From CAMDPA01 sp965223035 (GTDB lineage: Bacteria > Pseudomonadota > Alphaproteobacteria > Rhizobiales > Hyphomicrobiaceae): a stretch of DNA of 64,000 nt. Under the pieces are notes generated by a model. That model was given only the letters and a program-made list of their open reading frames with translations, searched no databases and was not told where the DNA came from. The position numbers and the translations under genes were made by a program. The first letter of the stretch is position 1. Each line of letters begins with the position of its first letter. The DNA lies in NCBI GenBank assembly GCA_965223035.1, contig OZ244980.1, positions 744,001 through 808,000 on the forward strand, read 5' to 3'. Positions 35,687 through 45,008 of this stretch are shown piece after piece.

Positions 35687-36823
35687 GTGGCCGCAGGCGG
35701 CTCAACGAAGGTGGTGTTAGCAGCGATGGCAGCGAGCGCCGGCCTTGCCGTCGCGACGTTTGCTGCCGGCGTCTACACCGGCTCCTCGGCAATGATGGCG
35801 GCAGGTGTGCAGGCCCTGATCGCCACATCACATCAGGCGTTGCTGCTGATCGGCGGCTACCGGGCGCAACGTTCGCCGGATGCGCGAGATCCGATTGGCC
35901 AACACCAAGACCTACAGTTTTGGGCGGTCGTCGTCGCCGTCCTGCTGTTCTCACTTGGGGCAGGCGTCGTGCTCTACGACGGCGTGCAATCGGTGATGCA
36001 TCCGCGTCCCATATATCGGCCTGATGTGAATTGCATCATTTTGGGGATCGGTCTGCTGCTGGGGGGAGTTTTCACCGTCATAGCGCTGCGCGCGTGCAAA
36101 AGGACGCGCGGCGATAGGCCGTGGTGGGCGGCGATGCGCGCGTCGAAAACCCCCTCGCTCTTCATCGTGGTGTTAGAGCAGCTGGCGGCGATGGCCGGTC
36201 TCCTGATCGCACTTGTCGGCGTTGTGGTCGCGCAGGTGGGCGGGCTGGTGATCGCCGATGGAATTGCTTCGATCGCGATCGGGCTGATCCTGGCATGGGT
36301 GGCGGCGGTGGCTGCGATCGAAGTCAGAGCGTTGTTGATGGCAGGGGTGGCTGACGCGGCGTTGCAAAGCGGAGTGATCGACGTGATAGGGGCGGAGGTC
36401 GGTGCAGGCGGCGTCCTGGCCATCAACGAGATCAGGACCATGCAATGGGGCGCAACCAGCGTGTTGGTGGCTGTCAGCATCGAGCTGGCCGATGGCATGC
36501 CAGCACAGGACGTGGAAGCGCTGTATGGCCGACTGGACCGCACGCTTCGGGACCGTTTTCCGGACGTGCGACAGTTTTTTCTAGAGGCGCAATCGGCCGA
36601 TGATAACGTCCGCAGCCTGCCCACCAGCGGCAAATCCACGGCGCCGTTGGCGGCATCGCAGGCTCCTGGAACGGCAGCCGGGACCCACCGGCGTGAGCTG
36701 ATGTCCGACAGCCAGGCCGAGCTGGCTGGCCCGGGGGGCGGCGTTGCTCAGTCGGCCCCGACCCAGCCGCCCCGGCTTCGCACGCTGCCAGCCAAAAAAC
36801 GCCGCAAAAAGCGCCGTCGCTGA
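35687..36823 (+). CDS. Cation diffusion facilitator-like membrane protein, lacking TM2 metal ligands
   Basis: This 378-aa product has the CDF layout: AAGGSTKVVLAAMAASAGLA in TM1, SSAMMAAGVQALIATSHQ in TM2, DPIGQHQDLQFWAVVVAVLL in TM3, then three more helices and a cytoplasmic domain (EIRTMQWGATSVLVAVSIEL). The TM2 position normally holding [HD]xxxD metal ligands has none, and only one Asp (IADGIAS) remains in TM5. Transport may therefore be altered or lost. The start GTG at 35687 has GAGGGAG upstream and matches the family N-terminus; a longer frame from 35522 adds unrelated residues. The tail is Lys/Arg-rich. Confidence 0.75.
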   Translation: MAAGGSTKVVLAAMAASAGLAVATFAAGVYTGSSAMMAAGVQALIATSHQALLLIGGYRAQRSPDARDPIGQHQDLQFWAVVVAVLLFSLGAGVVLYDGVQSVMHPRPIYRPDVNCIILGIGLLLGGVFTVIALRACKRTRGDRPWWAAMRASKTPSLFIVVLEQLAAMAGLLIALVGVVVAQVGGLVIADGIASIAIGLILAWVAAVAAIEVRALLMAGVADAALQSGVIDVIGAEVGAGGVLAINEIRTMQWGATSVLVAVSIELADGMPAQDVEALYGRLDRTLRDRFPDVRQFFLEAQSADDNVRSLPTSGKSTAPLAASQAPGTAAGTHRRELMSDSQAELAGPGGGVAQSAPTQPPRLRTLPAKKRRKKRRR

Positions 36824-36897
36824 GCGTGAGTGATGGGGTCGCCGTCGGACACGGTGGATCGGGCTGGTAAGGCGATACACCCGTGGGCGCAAGTCAT

Positions 36898-37656
36898 CTA
36901 AGCCAGCGTTTCTTGCGCCAAGCCGCGGCAATCCATCTCGTAATCGAGGTCGACCACCGGTGGGCGGCAGGGGTGCCAGGTGATGCCGTGGGTGGCCGCG
37001 CCGCCGCGCACGGCAATCTCGCGCAAAACAATCTGATGGATGTCGTGCTCGGTATACACCTGGACGGCCGTCGTCGCGCTCCAACCAAATCCCAGCAGGC
37101 CAAGCCGGCGTTCCATTTCGCCAAGCACGAAGCGGGCCTTCTCCAACAGACCGCCTGGGCTCGTATCGCCGAGCCGGACGGTGTGGTCGCGGTAGGAGCC
37201 GCGGCCCTCCGGCGCCTCGGCGCTGCCGGCGACGACAAAGCCCTGACCTGCGCCAGCGGTGTCATCGGCTTGCGTGAAGCTGAACGCGTAAAGCGATGGC
37301 TCGGCCGGTTGGTCGGCGATCGGACACACGTTGCTGCGGGCGACCGGGTTGACCTGGCCGTCGTAAATGCCCCAGCGCGACAGCGTTCCGACATAGATTT
37401 CATTGAAGGCTTGAAAACCTTGCTCGGTGAACGGTGCCGGCGAGCGCAGCTCGCAAGCGCAGAACGCCGTGGGCGGGCGTTGGGCGGCCGCCATCAGGCC
37501 CTCGGCGGCGGCGAACCCTTCCGCCAGCGGCAGCGGCCGCGGGAACATCACGCGGGTGATGCGATGGCCCGGTTCGGCTGCGACGCCGGCGGAGTACTGA
37601 AAAACGCCCCTGATGAAACGATAGCCTCCCGGCGCGAACACAGCGACCTCGGTCAT
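36898..37656 (-). CDS. Conserved hypothetical protein (possible CnbZ/RidA-like deaminase)
   Basis: This 252-aa protein has the conserved-looking start APGGYRFIRGVFQYSAGVAA, the central PTAFCACELRSPAPFTEQGF, and VNPVARSNVCPIADQPAEPS, and a C-terminal domain resembling a YjgF fold (FVLGEMERRLGLLGFGWSAT). The pattern recalls proteins annotated as 2-aminomuconate-type deaminase (CnbZ), but I cannot confirm this. The start ATG at 37656 fits the recognisable N-terminus; the longer frame runs into a repeat. It follows the molybdenum enzyme gene on the same strand. Confidence 0.6.
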   Translation of the reverse strand: MTEVAVFAPGGYRFIRGVFQYSAGVAAEPGHRITRVMFPRPLPLAEGFAAAEGLMAAAQRPPTAFCACELRSPAPFTEQGFQAFNEIYVGTLSRWGIYDGQVNPVARSNVCPIADQPAEPSLYAFSFTQADDTAGAGQGFVVAGSAEAPEGRGSYRDHTVRLGDTSPGGLLEKARFVLGEMERRLGLLGFGWSATTAVQVYTEHDIHQIVLREIAVRGGAATHGITWHPCRPPVVDLDYEMDCRGLAQETLA

Positions 37657-37794
37657 AGCCTGTTGCCTCACAAAACTGGCCGAACCTCTGCCCGGCGGAT
37701 GCTGCACCCTCTCCCTGCCCATCGGCCGGAAATCGCTCCGACCGTGAAACGCGCACACAACGGGGTCAACGTCAAAAGTCTGGTCGCTGGCGAT

Positions 37795-37882
37795 CGCAAA
37801 GATGATCGCCCTTACAGTGTAGAGCAACTTTCCGCATTTAATCGGGATCGTTTCGCGTCCGATCAAATGCAGGTTGCGCTAG
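37795..37882 (-). repeat. Mosaic palindromic repeat, copy 5 (left hairpin only, reversed)
   Basis: Read on the reverse strand it begins CTAGCGCAACCTGCATTTGA and ends GGGCGATCATCTTTGCG, covering hairpin A and the spacer; hairpin B is missing. GCATTTAATCGG pairs imperfectly with CCGATCAAATGC. The terminal CTAG overlaps the stop codon of the molybdenum enzyme gene. Confidence 0.82.
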
Positions 37883-40254
37883 CGCTGCGATGCCCGCGCA
37901 GCCTGCAACGCGTCCAGCACACGTTGCGGCGTGAACGGCTGGTGGGAGATGCGGGCGCCCAACGGATAGAGGGCGTCGTTGACGGCGAGCCAGACCGAGC
38001 CCATCGCTCCGATCAAGCCACCTTCGCCCACCCCTTTGGCCCCGAGCTGGGTCGAGGCTTCCGGCGTTTCAACGTGCGCGACATGGATGTCCGGCATCTC
38101 GGCCGCCATCGGAACGAGATAGTCCGCCAGGGTTCCGTTGAGCAGGCTGGCGCCGTCACCGTAAATGCACTCTTCCATTAACACCGCGCCGATCCCCTGG
38201 ACGATGCCGCCGCGAACCTGTTCGTCGACCAGTAAGGGGTTGACGATCCGACCGCAGTCATCGACCGCCCATTGTCCGATCAGCCTGATGAAGCCGGTCT
38301 CGCAATCAACCTCGACGTGGCTCGCCTGCACGCCGTTGGCGATGTAACACATCTTGTCGTTGGCAACATGACTGGCGCTGACCGCCAACTGAACCTCGAC
38401 ATCGGCGGGAAGCGTGTCTTGACGGAAGTAGCCGACCCGCCCGACCTCGTCGAGCCCGATGAGGCGCTGTCCGGTGGTGCGGTCGACCACCTCGCCGGCG
38501 ACGATGTCCAAGCCATCCGCCGGGCGTTGGGTGATGGTGCCGGCAAGCGTCAGGATGTTGCGCTTGAGCAAGGTTCCAGCTTTTAGTGCGGCTTCGCCAC
38601 CGATCGCGGTCCCACGTGAAGCCCAGGCGCCACCACCATAGGGTGACACGGCGCTGTCGTTGCCGGTCACTGCCACATCGTCGACCCCGATGCCCATGCT
38701 GTCGGCCACGATCTGCCGGATCGCCGTCAGCGTTCCCTGGCCCTGATCGGTCAGGCTGGTCAGGCAACGCACCACGCCGGACGGCTCCAACCGTAGCGAG
38801 CAGCCGTCTTGGGTGGAGATGGCCGCGCCGGAAGGGCCATAATAGGGCGGGCCATAGGCGGTTTGCTCGATGAACGTGGCGATGCCGATCCCGCGGTGGA
38901 TACCTCGGGCGCGCAAGGCGGACTGCTGGTGGCGCAGGGCGTCATAATCCATCAGCTCGATCAGTCGCTGCAAGCACGCCTCGAATGAGACGGTTTCCAA
39001 GCGCTGGCCGCCGGGCGTGGTGCACGGCAACGATGCCGGTGATCGATAGTTGCGACGCCGGAATGCGACGGGGTCGAGCGTGAGGGCGCGGGCTGCCCGG
39101 TCTGCCAAAACCTCGGTAACAATGCACGCCAGCGGCATGCCGACACCGCGGTACATGCCGATCAGGTTTTTATTGACGTACACACTGCGCGTTCGCGCTC
39201 GGTAATTGTCGAAGCTGTAGGGGGCGCCGGCGATGGTGATCGTCATCATGCCTTCGGCCACGTTGAAGCGCAGCGGCATGCCGTAGGCGCCGACGGCGCC
39301 GATGTCGTCAACCTCCATGGCGGTGATCTCGCCGTCGCGTGACACCGCCATGCGCGCCTTGATCAGATGATCACGGGCCTGGGTGTCGGATACGAAGGAC
39401 TCGATCCGATCGACGATCAGCTTGACCGGCCGGCCCAGCAGTGTGCTCGCGACCACGGTGGCGATCTCATCACCATAAACATTGAGCTTCATGCCGAAGC
39501 CGCCACCGACATCGGGGGCGATGACGCGAACCTTGTGCTCGGCGAGCCCGAGATGCGCTGAGAACACCTGTTGCATTTGAAACGGCGACTGATGCGCGTG
39601 GTGCACGGTGAGCGTGCCGTCGGATGGATTGAAATCCGCGATCAGCCCACGCGGCTCCAGCGTCACCGCCATCTGCCGTTCGAACCTAAACGTTTCTTCA
39701 ACGATGATGTGGGCGCGATCGAAGGCGGCATCGGGAGCGCCCTTCTCCAGCTTGAAATCAAATGCGATGTTGTCGCCCAATTCCGGGTGGATCACCGTCG
39801 ACGTTGCCAGGGCGGCAGCGTCCGGCTCGGCGACGGCAGGCAGTTCTTCCCATTCGATCGTCACGTGCTCGGCTGCATCTTCGGCCAGCGCGCGTGTTTC
39901 GGCGATCACCGCCGCGACCGGTTGGCCCTGCCACACAGCGCGTTGGTCCGCCAACACGTACTGCGGCGGCGAGCGATGGCCGGGACGGTGGAGCGCCACG
40001 CCGACGAAAGGAACACAGTGCGGATTGATGTCGCGTGCCGTGTAGATCGCCACCACGCCGGGTCGTTGGCGCGCCGTCTCATTGTCAATTGATAAAACCT
40101 TGGCATGCGCAAACGGGCTTCGCACGAAATACGCATGCAGCATGCGTGGTAGCCTAATGTCATCGACGTATTGCCCGCGTCCGGCGACCAGTCGGGGCAA
40201 TTCGGTGCGGGGGATGGACCGGCCGATGGCGGGTTTTGTCGATGCGACGCTCAT
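37879..40254 (-). CDS. Xanthine dehydrogenase/CO dehydrogenase-type molybdopterin-binding large subunit
   Basis: This 791-aa protein binds the Mo-cytosine-dinucleotide cofactor and performs hydroxylation of an aldehyde, purine or aromatic ring. The a/b hammerhead domain (GQYVDDIRLPRMLHAYFVRS) is followed by FRFERQMAVTLEPRGLIADF, APDVGGGFGMKLNVYGDE and LIGMYRGVGMPLACIVTE. The CO-dehydrogenase active-site loop with selanyl-Cys (AYRCSFR) is absent, so it is not a true CO dehydrogenase. The catalytic Glu is in GAKGVGEGGLIGAMG. No FAD or 2Fe-2S subunit gene lies on either side. The ATG at 40254 starts MSVASTKPAIG. The stop codon lies in a repeat. Confidence 0.9.
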   Translation of the reverse strand: MSVASTKPAIGRSIPRTELPRLVAGRGQYVDDIRLPRMLHAYFVRSPFAHAKVLSIDNETARQRPGVVAIYTARDINPHCVPFVGVALHRPGHRSPPQYVLADQRAVWQGQPVAAVIAETRALAEDAAEHVTIEWEELPAVAEPDAAALATSTVIHPELGDNIAFDFKLEKGAPDAAFDRAHIIVEETFRFERQMAVTLEPRGLIADFNPSDGTLTVHHAHQSPFQMQQVFSAHLGLAEHKVRVIAPDVGGGFGMKLNVYGDEIATVVASTLLGRPVKLIVDRIESFVSDTQARDHLIKARMAVSRDGEITAMEVDDIGAVGAYGMPLRFNVAEGMMTITIAGAPYSFDNYRARTRSVYVNKNLIGMYRGVGMPLACIVTEVLADRAARALTLDPVAFRRRNYRSPASLPCTTPGGQRLETVSFEACLQRLIELMDYDALRHQQSALRARGIHRGIGIATFIEQTAYGPPYYGPSGAAISTQDGCSLRLEPSGVVRCLTSLTDQGQGTLTAIRQIVADSMGIGVDDVAVTGNDSAVSPYGGGAWASRGTAIGGEAALKAGTLLKRNILTLAGTITQRPADGLDIVAGEVVDRTTGQRLIGLDEVGRVGYFRQDTLPADVEVQLAVSASHVANDKMCYIANGVQASHVEVDCETGFIRLIGQWAVDDCGRIVNPLLVDEQVRGGIVQGIGAVLMEECIYGDGASLLNGTLADYLVPMAAEMPDIHVAHVETPEASTQLGAKGVGEGGLIGAMGSVWLAVNDALYPLGARISHQPFTPQRVLDALQAARASQR

Positions 40255-40770
40255 GCAATTTCCTGGGCCAACTGCTTGCACCTCATCCGCGAGCTGGGCC
40301 TGATGATCACTGAGGCGCCGCGTTGGCGGCTGTCGGTTGGCGATCGGCGCAGGCTCGGTCCGGCGACGGCTGTGGGTCAATCAGCTTTGCAGAACGCCGC
40401 GCCGTCGGCAACCGCGGGTGGATCGCCGCGTCGTGCGCACCATTGGGCGCCGGCCGCGATCGTGCTGCAGCCCCTGCATCGGCAGCTGTGGCAGCGATCA
40501 ACGGAGTGAACTGGGCCGCGTCTAGAGCAACCTGCCTTCAATCGGAATCGGAACGATCCCGATCAAAGTCAGAAAGTTGCTCACCACTTTAACAGCGATC
40601 ATCTTTGCGCCTTAAATCGGAACCGGCGCAATTGGAATCGGCGTTGCGGTTCCGATTTAAGGCGCAAAGATCTAGGGTTGTCGAATTGGAGCCACGATCG
40701 CATATACCCTGGTGATAGCGCCGGGTGATTCGTTTTTTCGTGAAATTGAGTGGTGCTTCGCTCACAACAC
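40255..40770. other. Intergenic region with a full palindromic repeat
   Basis: Between two divergent genes. 40522-40675 is a repeat; 40255-40521 has no convincing gene on either strand. Any promoters for the molybdenum enzyme and the extensin-like gene must lie here. Confidence 0.6.
40522..40675 (+). repeat. Mosaic palindromic repeat, copy 6 (full form)
   Basis: This is a complete 154-bp element with CTAG at each end. Hairpin A has two mutated positions (CCTTCAATCGG against CCGATCAAAG). Hairpin B retains GCGCCTTAAATCGGAACC with its complement, and its right end keeps GCGCAAAGATCTAG instead of GCGCGATGATCTAG. Confidence 0.9.
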
Positions 40771-41478
40771 ATGAGCCATCAATTGCCGATCTTGCGCTCC
40801 TATCATCGGTCGGTCGCCGTGCGTCGCCTCGCTGCAGGGTGGGTGGTGGTGCTTGCGGTTCTGGCCGCAGCGTCGACCGCCCGAGCGACGGATTTGCGGC
40901 TCCTGGCGGGCCGTCCGGCGGGGACGGCCAACGGCCAGGCTCTGGTGATGCCGGATTGTCAGTCCAGCAGCTTGAAAATCGCGCCGTGCCAGCGTGTCGC
41001 GCGAAGTTGGCTCGATCATCTCAACGCCAGAGCCGACGCCTTTGTCGACGCCTATCGCGCCGCCGGCTATCACGGACCCGTCACCTCCGTTGTGTTGGAT
41101 TGCAGCTCGGGCATTCTCAACAATCGGCGCACGCGAAAGGGCCAGCGGACCAGTCGACATGGTTATGGTGAGGCCTGCGACGGCAACCAGGTTCGCGTCA
41201 ATGACGTGACGTTTCGCTATCGCCGCGCCGTGACCGATAAGGGCAGTGCGGATCGCAGGTTTTTTCAATCGTTGTTGGATGCGTGGGGTGAGGTCGGACC
41301 AGGTTGCGTGCCCTCGCGCGGCTACATCATGATGGGCATGAATGTCGGCTGCAAACCGGTGCTTTTGGATAATTGCGGTGTGATCGATTGGCGCGAGCGC
41401 GGCAGCAACAGTCAATATGGGCACACCTATCATCTGTCGTTCTGCTACTACACGGACCCTCAGCGCGCCTATGAATAA
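40771..41478 (+). CDS. Secreted extensin-like / M15-type protein
   Basis: This 235-aa product has a signal peptide (RRLAAGWVVVLAVLAAASTA, cleaved near ARATD). The mature domain contains six or more cysteines and SRHGYGEACDGNQVRVNDV, FFQSLLDAWGEVGPGCVP and SQYGHTYHLSFCYY. The SxHxxGxAxD-like pattern and the C-terminal H-x-x-H-L resemble extensin-like C and peptidase M15 folds, which cleave or bind peptidoglycan. One of the expected ligands (the Asp after GEAC) is present. The start ATG at 40771 or an upstream one at 40750 is possible. Confidence 0.6.
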   Translation: MSHQLPILRSYHRSVAVRRLAAGWVVVLAVLAAASTARATDLRLLAGRPAGTANGQALVMPDCQSSSLKIAPCQRVARSWLDHLNARADAFVDAYRAAGYHGPVTSVVLDCSSGILNNRRTRKGQRTSRHGYGEACDGNQVRVNDVTFRYRRAVTDKGSADRRFFQSLLDAWGEVGPGCVPSRGYIMMGMNVGCKPVLLDNCGVIDWRERGSNSQYGHTYHLSFCYYTDPQRAYE

Positions 41479-41571
41479 CCGGTGGTCCTGCAGCAGCGGG
41501 CGGGCCTTTCGGATGGGCGCAACGGCGCCTGAACGGGCGGTGGGGTGCCATGCGCATGCCTGCGGCAGGCG

Positions 41572-44196
41572 TCATGATCGCGCACTGTGACGATAGATGA
41601 GGCCGTGCCTAAACGCCCATTTTTCGATCTCGACGGCGACCATCGTCAACGCGGACAGCGCAAAGCAGATCGCCAGGTCGAACAATGGCAGCGGGTGGGT
41701 ATGGAAGATGGGATTAAGCACCGGCACGTAAATGATCATCAGCTGCAGCGCTACGGTGACCAACACGGCTGCCAGCATGGCCGGGTTGGTGAAAACACCG
41801 ATCGTCCATATCGCCTCCTTCTCACTGCGGACCGACATGGAGTGGAACAGCTGCGAAATGGTCAGCACGGTGAAGATGACCGTTTGCCAGTATTCGACAC
41901 CGCGGCCGTAGGCCCAGGCCTGCGACGCGATCGCCACGCCGCCGACGAACAGCCCGTACCAAACGATGTGCTGCCACATGCCTTGCGCGAAGATGCTCTC
42001 GTTGGGTGGGCGCGGCCGCCTTTGCATGACGCCGCGCTCGGCTGGCTCGGCGGTGAACGCGAGACCCGGTAGGCCATCGGTGACCAAATTGATCCACAAG
42101 ATGTGAATCGGCTGGAGCGGGATCGGCAGACCAAACAGCGGCGCAAGCAACAACGTCCAGATCTCGCCGGAGTTGGAGCTCATCGTGTCCTTGATGAATT
42201 TTCGTATGTTGTCGTAGATGCGCCGGCCTTCGCGCACCGCCGTGACGATGGTCGTGAAGTTGTCATCCAACAGCACCATGTCGGCGGCTTCGCGCGCCAC
42301 ATCGGTGCCCTTTTTGCCCATGGCGACGCCGATGTCGGCCAGCTTGAGGGCTGGTGCATCGTTGACGCCGTCGCCAGTCATGGCAACGAAATGACCGCGG
42401 GCCTGCAAGGATTGTACAATGCGGATCTTCTGGGCCGGGGTAACCCTGGCATAAACCCGAACCCGCTCAACCTCGCGCTCGAAATCGGCATCGCTCATCC
42501 GATCGATCTCGGGCCCGGTCAGCAGCCGGTCGCCATCGTTGGTCAGCCCGAGCCGGATCGCGATCGCTTGCGCGGTGCCGGGATGATCGCCCGTAATCAT
42601 CACCGGAACGATGCCGGCGCCGATACATTCAGCAACGGCTGCTTCGACGCCTGGCCGCGGTGGGTCGATCAAGCCGGCAAAACCGAGAAACGACAGCTCG
42701 CCCTCCAGGGCGAGGTCGACGCGGTCCGGCGCGGCCGTCAATCGCTTGGTCGCTAAGGCCAGCACGCGAAAGCCCTGGGCCGCGAGCCGTTCAGCCTGCC
42801 CGAGCCTGGCGTCGCGATCAAATGATTGCTGGCTCAGGTCGCTTTCGCAACACGGCAGCACCGCCTCCGGCGCGCCCTTGCAGATCAAGAGGACACCATC
42901 GTCGGTCTGGTGTAACGTGCTCATGCGTTTGCGATTGGAATCGAATGCCAACTCGCCAATGCGCGGGTACTCGACCTCAAGCCGCGTCTTATCGAACCCG
43001 GCCGCCGCGGCGGCCTCAAACAAGGCGAGCTCGGTGGGCTCACCTGCCGGTCCGTCCTCGCCACCGATCCGGACATCGTTCGACAGCGCGAGCACGTGAC
43101 CGAAGATGCGGCGTTCGCACGCAGGCACCTGGCTCAGCTGACCGAACGGCGTAGCGCCAACGATCAGCTGCTCCATCCGCATGCGGTTTTCCGTCAACGT
43201 TCCCGTCTTATCGGAACAGATGACGGTGACCGAGCCCAAGGTTTCGACGGCCGGCAGGCGGCGGATCAGCACATTTTTGCCGGTCATCTTACCGGCGCCG
43301 ATGGCGAGCGAGATGGTGACCACCGCCGGCAATGCCTCGGGGACGGCGGCAACGGCGAGCGATACGGCCGTTAAGAACATCAGCATGGCCGGTTCGCCGC
43401 GCAACACTCCGAGAACGAACACCACGGCGCAAATGCCGAGTACGGCAACCGCGAGCCGGCGGCTAAAAACGCTCAAGCGTCGCTGCAGTGGCGTCGGGGC
43501 CAAGCCCGCCGCGTGCAGCATGTCGGCGATCCGTCCCAGCTCGGTCGACATGCCGGTCGCCACCACCAGACCCAGGCCGCGCCCGCGCGTGACCAACGTG
43601 CCCTTAAACCCCAGATTGGTGCGGTCGCTTAAGGACTGATGCGTGGATGGTGTGACGATCGTGGTCTTTAGGACGGGCGCGGATTCGCCCGTCAGCAGCG
43701 ATTCATCGATCTCAAGATCCGCCGCCTCGAGCAAGCGCAGATCAGCGGGAACCGCGTCGCCGGCGGCCAGAACGACGACGTCTCCGGGAACCAAGGTCTC
43801 CGCGGACACCAGATGGGCGATGCCATCGCGCAGCACGTTGGCATGGGGGGCGGCCAGACGTCGGAGGGCGGCGATAGCCTGTTCGGCACGGTAGTCCTGG
43901 ACGGCGCCGAAGATCGCGTTCAAAACCACGATTAGGCCGATCAGGATGGTATCTTGCGGCTCGCCGACCAACCCGGCGACCACCGCGGCGGCGATCAAAA
44001 CCAAGATCAAAAAATCGGCAAACTGATCGAGCACCATGCGCCAGACGGTGCGTCGGGCCTGCTCGACGATGAGGTTGGGCCCGTACTGCTCGAGGCGCTG
44101 CCGTGCGACGGATTGCGGCAAGCCGCGGGGGCTGCTGCCCAACAGCCCGGCGGCGTCATCGACCTCCATCCGGTGCCAGTCAGTGGCGTCGACCAT
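41572..44196 (-). CDS. Cation-transporting P-type ATPase (P2A-like)
   Basis: This 874-aa pump has an N-terminal cation ATPase domain (QSVARQRLEQYGPNLIVEQA), the actuator ESLLTGESAPVLKT, the transmembrane AVPEALPAVVT ion-site motif, the phosphorylation motif CSDKTGTLT, the hinge MTGDGVNDAPALK and the C-terminal ILWINLVTDGLPGLAFTAEP. PE(A)LP and NLVTDG place it in the P2 group that moves Ca2+ or Mn2+. The residue following PE is Ala rather than Gly. It is followed by a phosphoribosyltransferase and hydrolase transcribed from the same strand upstream. Confidence 0.93.
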   Translation of the reverse strand: MVDATDWHRMEVDDAAGLLGSSPRGLPQSVARQRLEQYGPNLIVEQARRTVWRMVLDQFADFLILVLIAAAVVAGLVGEPQDTILIGLIVVLNAIFGAVQDYRAEQAIAALRRLAAPHANVLRDGIAHLVSAETLVPGDVVVLAAGDAVPADLRLLEAADLEIDESLLTGESAPVLKTTIVTPSTHQSLSDRTNLGFKGTLVTRGRGLGLVVATGMSTELGRIADMLHAAGLAPTPLQRRLSVFSRRLAVAVLGICAVVFVLGVLRGEPAMLMFLTAVSLAVAAVPEALPAVVTISLAIGAGKMTGKNVLIRRLPAVETLGSVTVICSDKTGTLTENRMRMEQLIVGATPFGQLSQVPACERRIFGHVLALSNDVRIGGEDGPAGEPTELALFEAAAAAGFDKTRLEVEYPRIGELAFDSNRKRMSTLHQTDDGVLLICKGAPEAVLPCCESDLSQQSFDRDARLGQAERLAAQGFRVLALATKRLTAAPDRVDLALEGELSFLGFAGLIDPPRPGVEAAVAECIGAGIVPVMITGDHPGTAQAIAIRLGLTNDGDRLLTGPEIDRMSDADFEREVERVRVYARVTPAQKIRIVQSLQARGHFVAMTGDGVNDAPALKLADIGVAMGKKGTDVAREAADMVLLDDNFTTIVTAVREGRRIYDNIRKFIKDTMSSNSGEIWTLLLAPLFGLPIPLQPIHILWINLVTDGLPGLAFTAEPAERGVMQRRPRPPNESIFAQGMWQHIVWYGLFVGGVAIASQAWAYGRGVEYWQTVIFTVLTISQLFHSMSVRSEKEAIWTIGVFTNPAMLAAVLVTVALQLMIIYVPVLNPIFHTHPLPLFDLAICFALSALTMVAVEIEKWAFRHGLIYRHSARS

Positions 44197-44296
44197 GTGG
44201 ATTAGCCCATGCCGCAACGTCCCGGTGCATCAAGGATAAGGTGCCATCACCGTTGCAGCGGTCACAACAGTGGGCTGAAGCCCGATCGCGACGTCA

Positions 44297-45004
44297 TCAC
44301 CCGCCATCGGCGCCATCTTGTGTGCGAGGGGGATCGGCCGTTCGATCGGCACGTGATTGGGCCAACTGCAGCGAGCGGATCACCTCGTCGTCGGGCACCT
44401 GATGGAAATCTTCATAGTGCAGACCAATGGCGTAAAATGGCTCTGGCGTCTTGAGGCAGACAATCTCATCGACGTCGGCTTGCAATCGCTCGATCGTTTC
44501 AGCTGGCGCGACCGGAACTGCCAAGATCAGCCGTTTCGGCTGTTTGCGTCTTAGTGCCGCAAGCGCCGCGCGGATGCTGGCCCCGGTCGCGATACCGTCA
44601 TCGACGACGATCACGGTGCGGCCCTTAAGCCGCTGCGGCGCCCGCCCGGACAGGTAAACGCGCCGCCGTCGCTCGATCTCGGCGAGTTCGATGTTGGCCA
44701 AGTCCTCGATGTCAGCCCGGGTCATGCCGGTCGCTGCCAGCACGTCTGCGTTGACCACGATTTCCGGCTCCCCACCATCGACCACCGCCCCGGCGGCCAG
44801 CTCGGGCTGATAGGGCACGCCAATTTTGCGGACCAGCACAAGGTCCAGCGGCGCATGCAAACGGTTGGCGACCTCGAGCGCCACTGGGACACCACCACGT
44901 GGCATCGCCAGGACGATCGGATCGACCAACGCGCGTTCCGCGAGCATTGCCGCAAGGGCTTGACCCGCCACGCTGCGATCAACGAAGCGATCGGCTGTCT
45001 TCAT
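44297..45004 (-). CDS. Phosphoribosyltransferase family protein
   Basis: This 235-aa protein has the PRTase signature VIVVDDGIATGASIRAALAA (about 129-148), the PPi loop-like VRKIGVP (about 58-64), and the start IVLAMPRGGVPVALEVA. The group is common beside alpha/beta hydrolases of the dienelactone hydrolase type, and the two are fused in some bacteria; here they are separate but adjacent, 4 nt apart. The natural substrate is unknown. Confidence 0.9.
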   Translation of the reverse strand: MKTADRFVDRSVAGQALAAMLAERALVDPIVLAMPRGGVPVALEVANRLHAPLDLVLVRKIGVPYQPELAAGAVVDGGEPEIVVNADVLAATGMTRADIEDLANIELAEIERRRRVYLSGRAPQRLKGRTVIVVDDGIATGASIRAALAALRRKQPKRLILAVPVAPAETIERLQADVDEIVCLKTPEPFYAIGLHYEDFHQVPDDEVIRSLQLAQSRADRTADPPRTQDGADGG

Positions 45005-45008
45005 GCTG

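Noticed and set aside
37879..40254. True aerobic CO dehydrogenase large subunit (coxL)
   Set aside because: The AYRCSFR active-site loop is absent; the corresponding place is MYRGVGMP, typical of other hydroxylases of the xanthine oxidase family.
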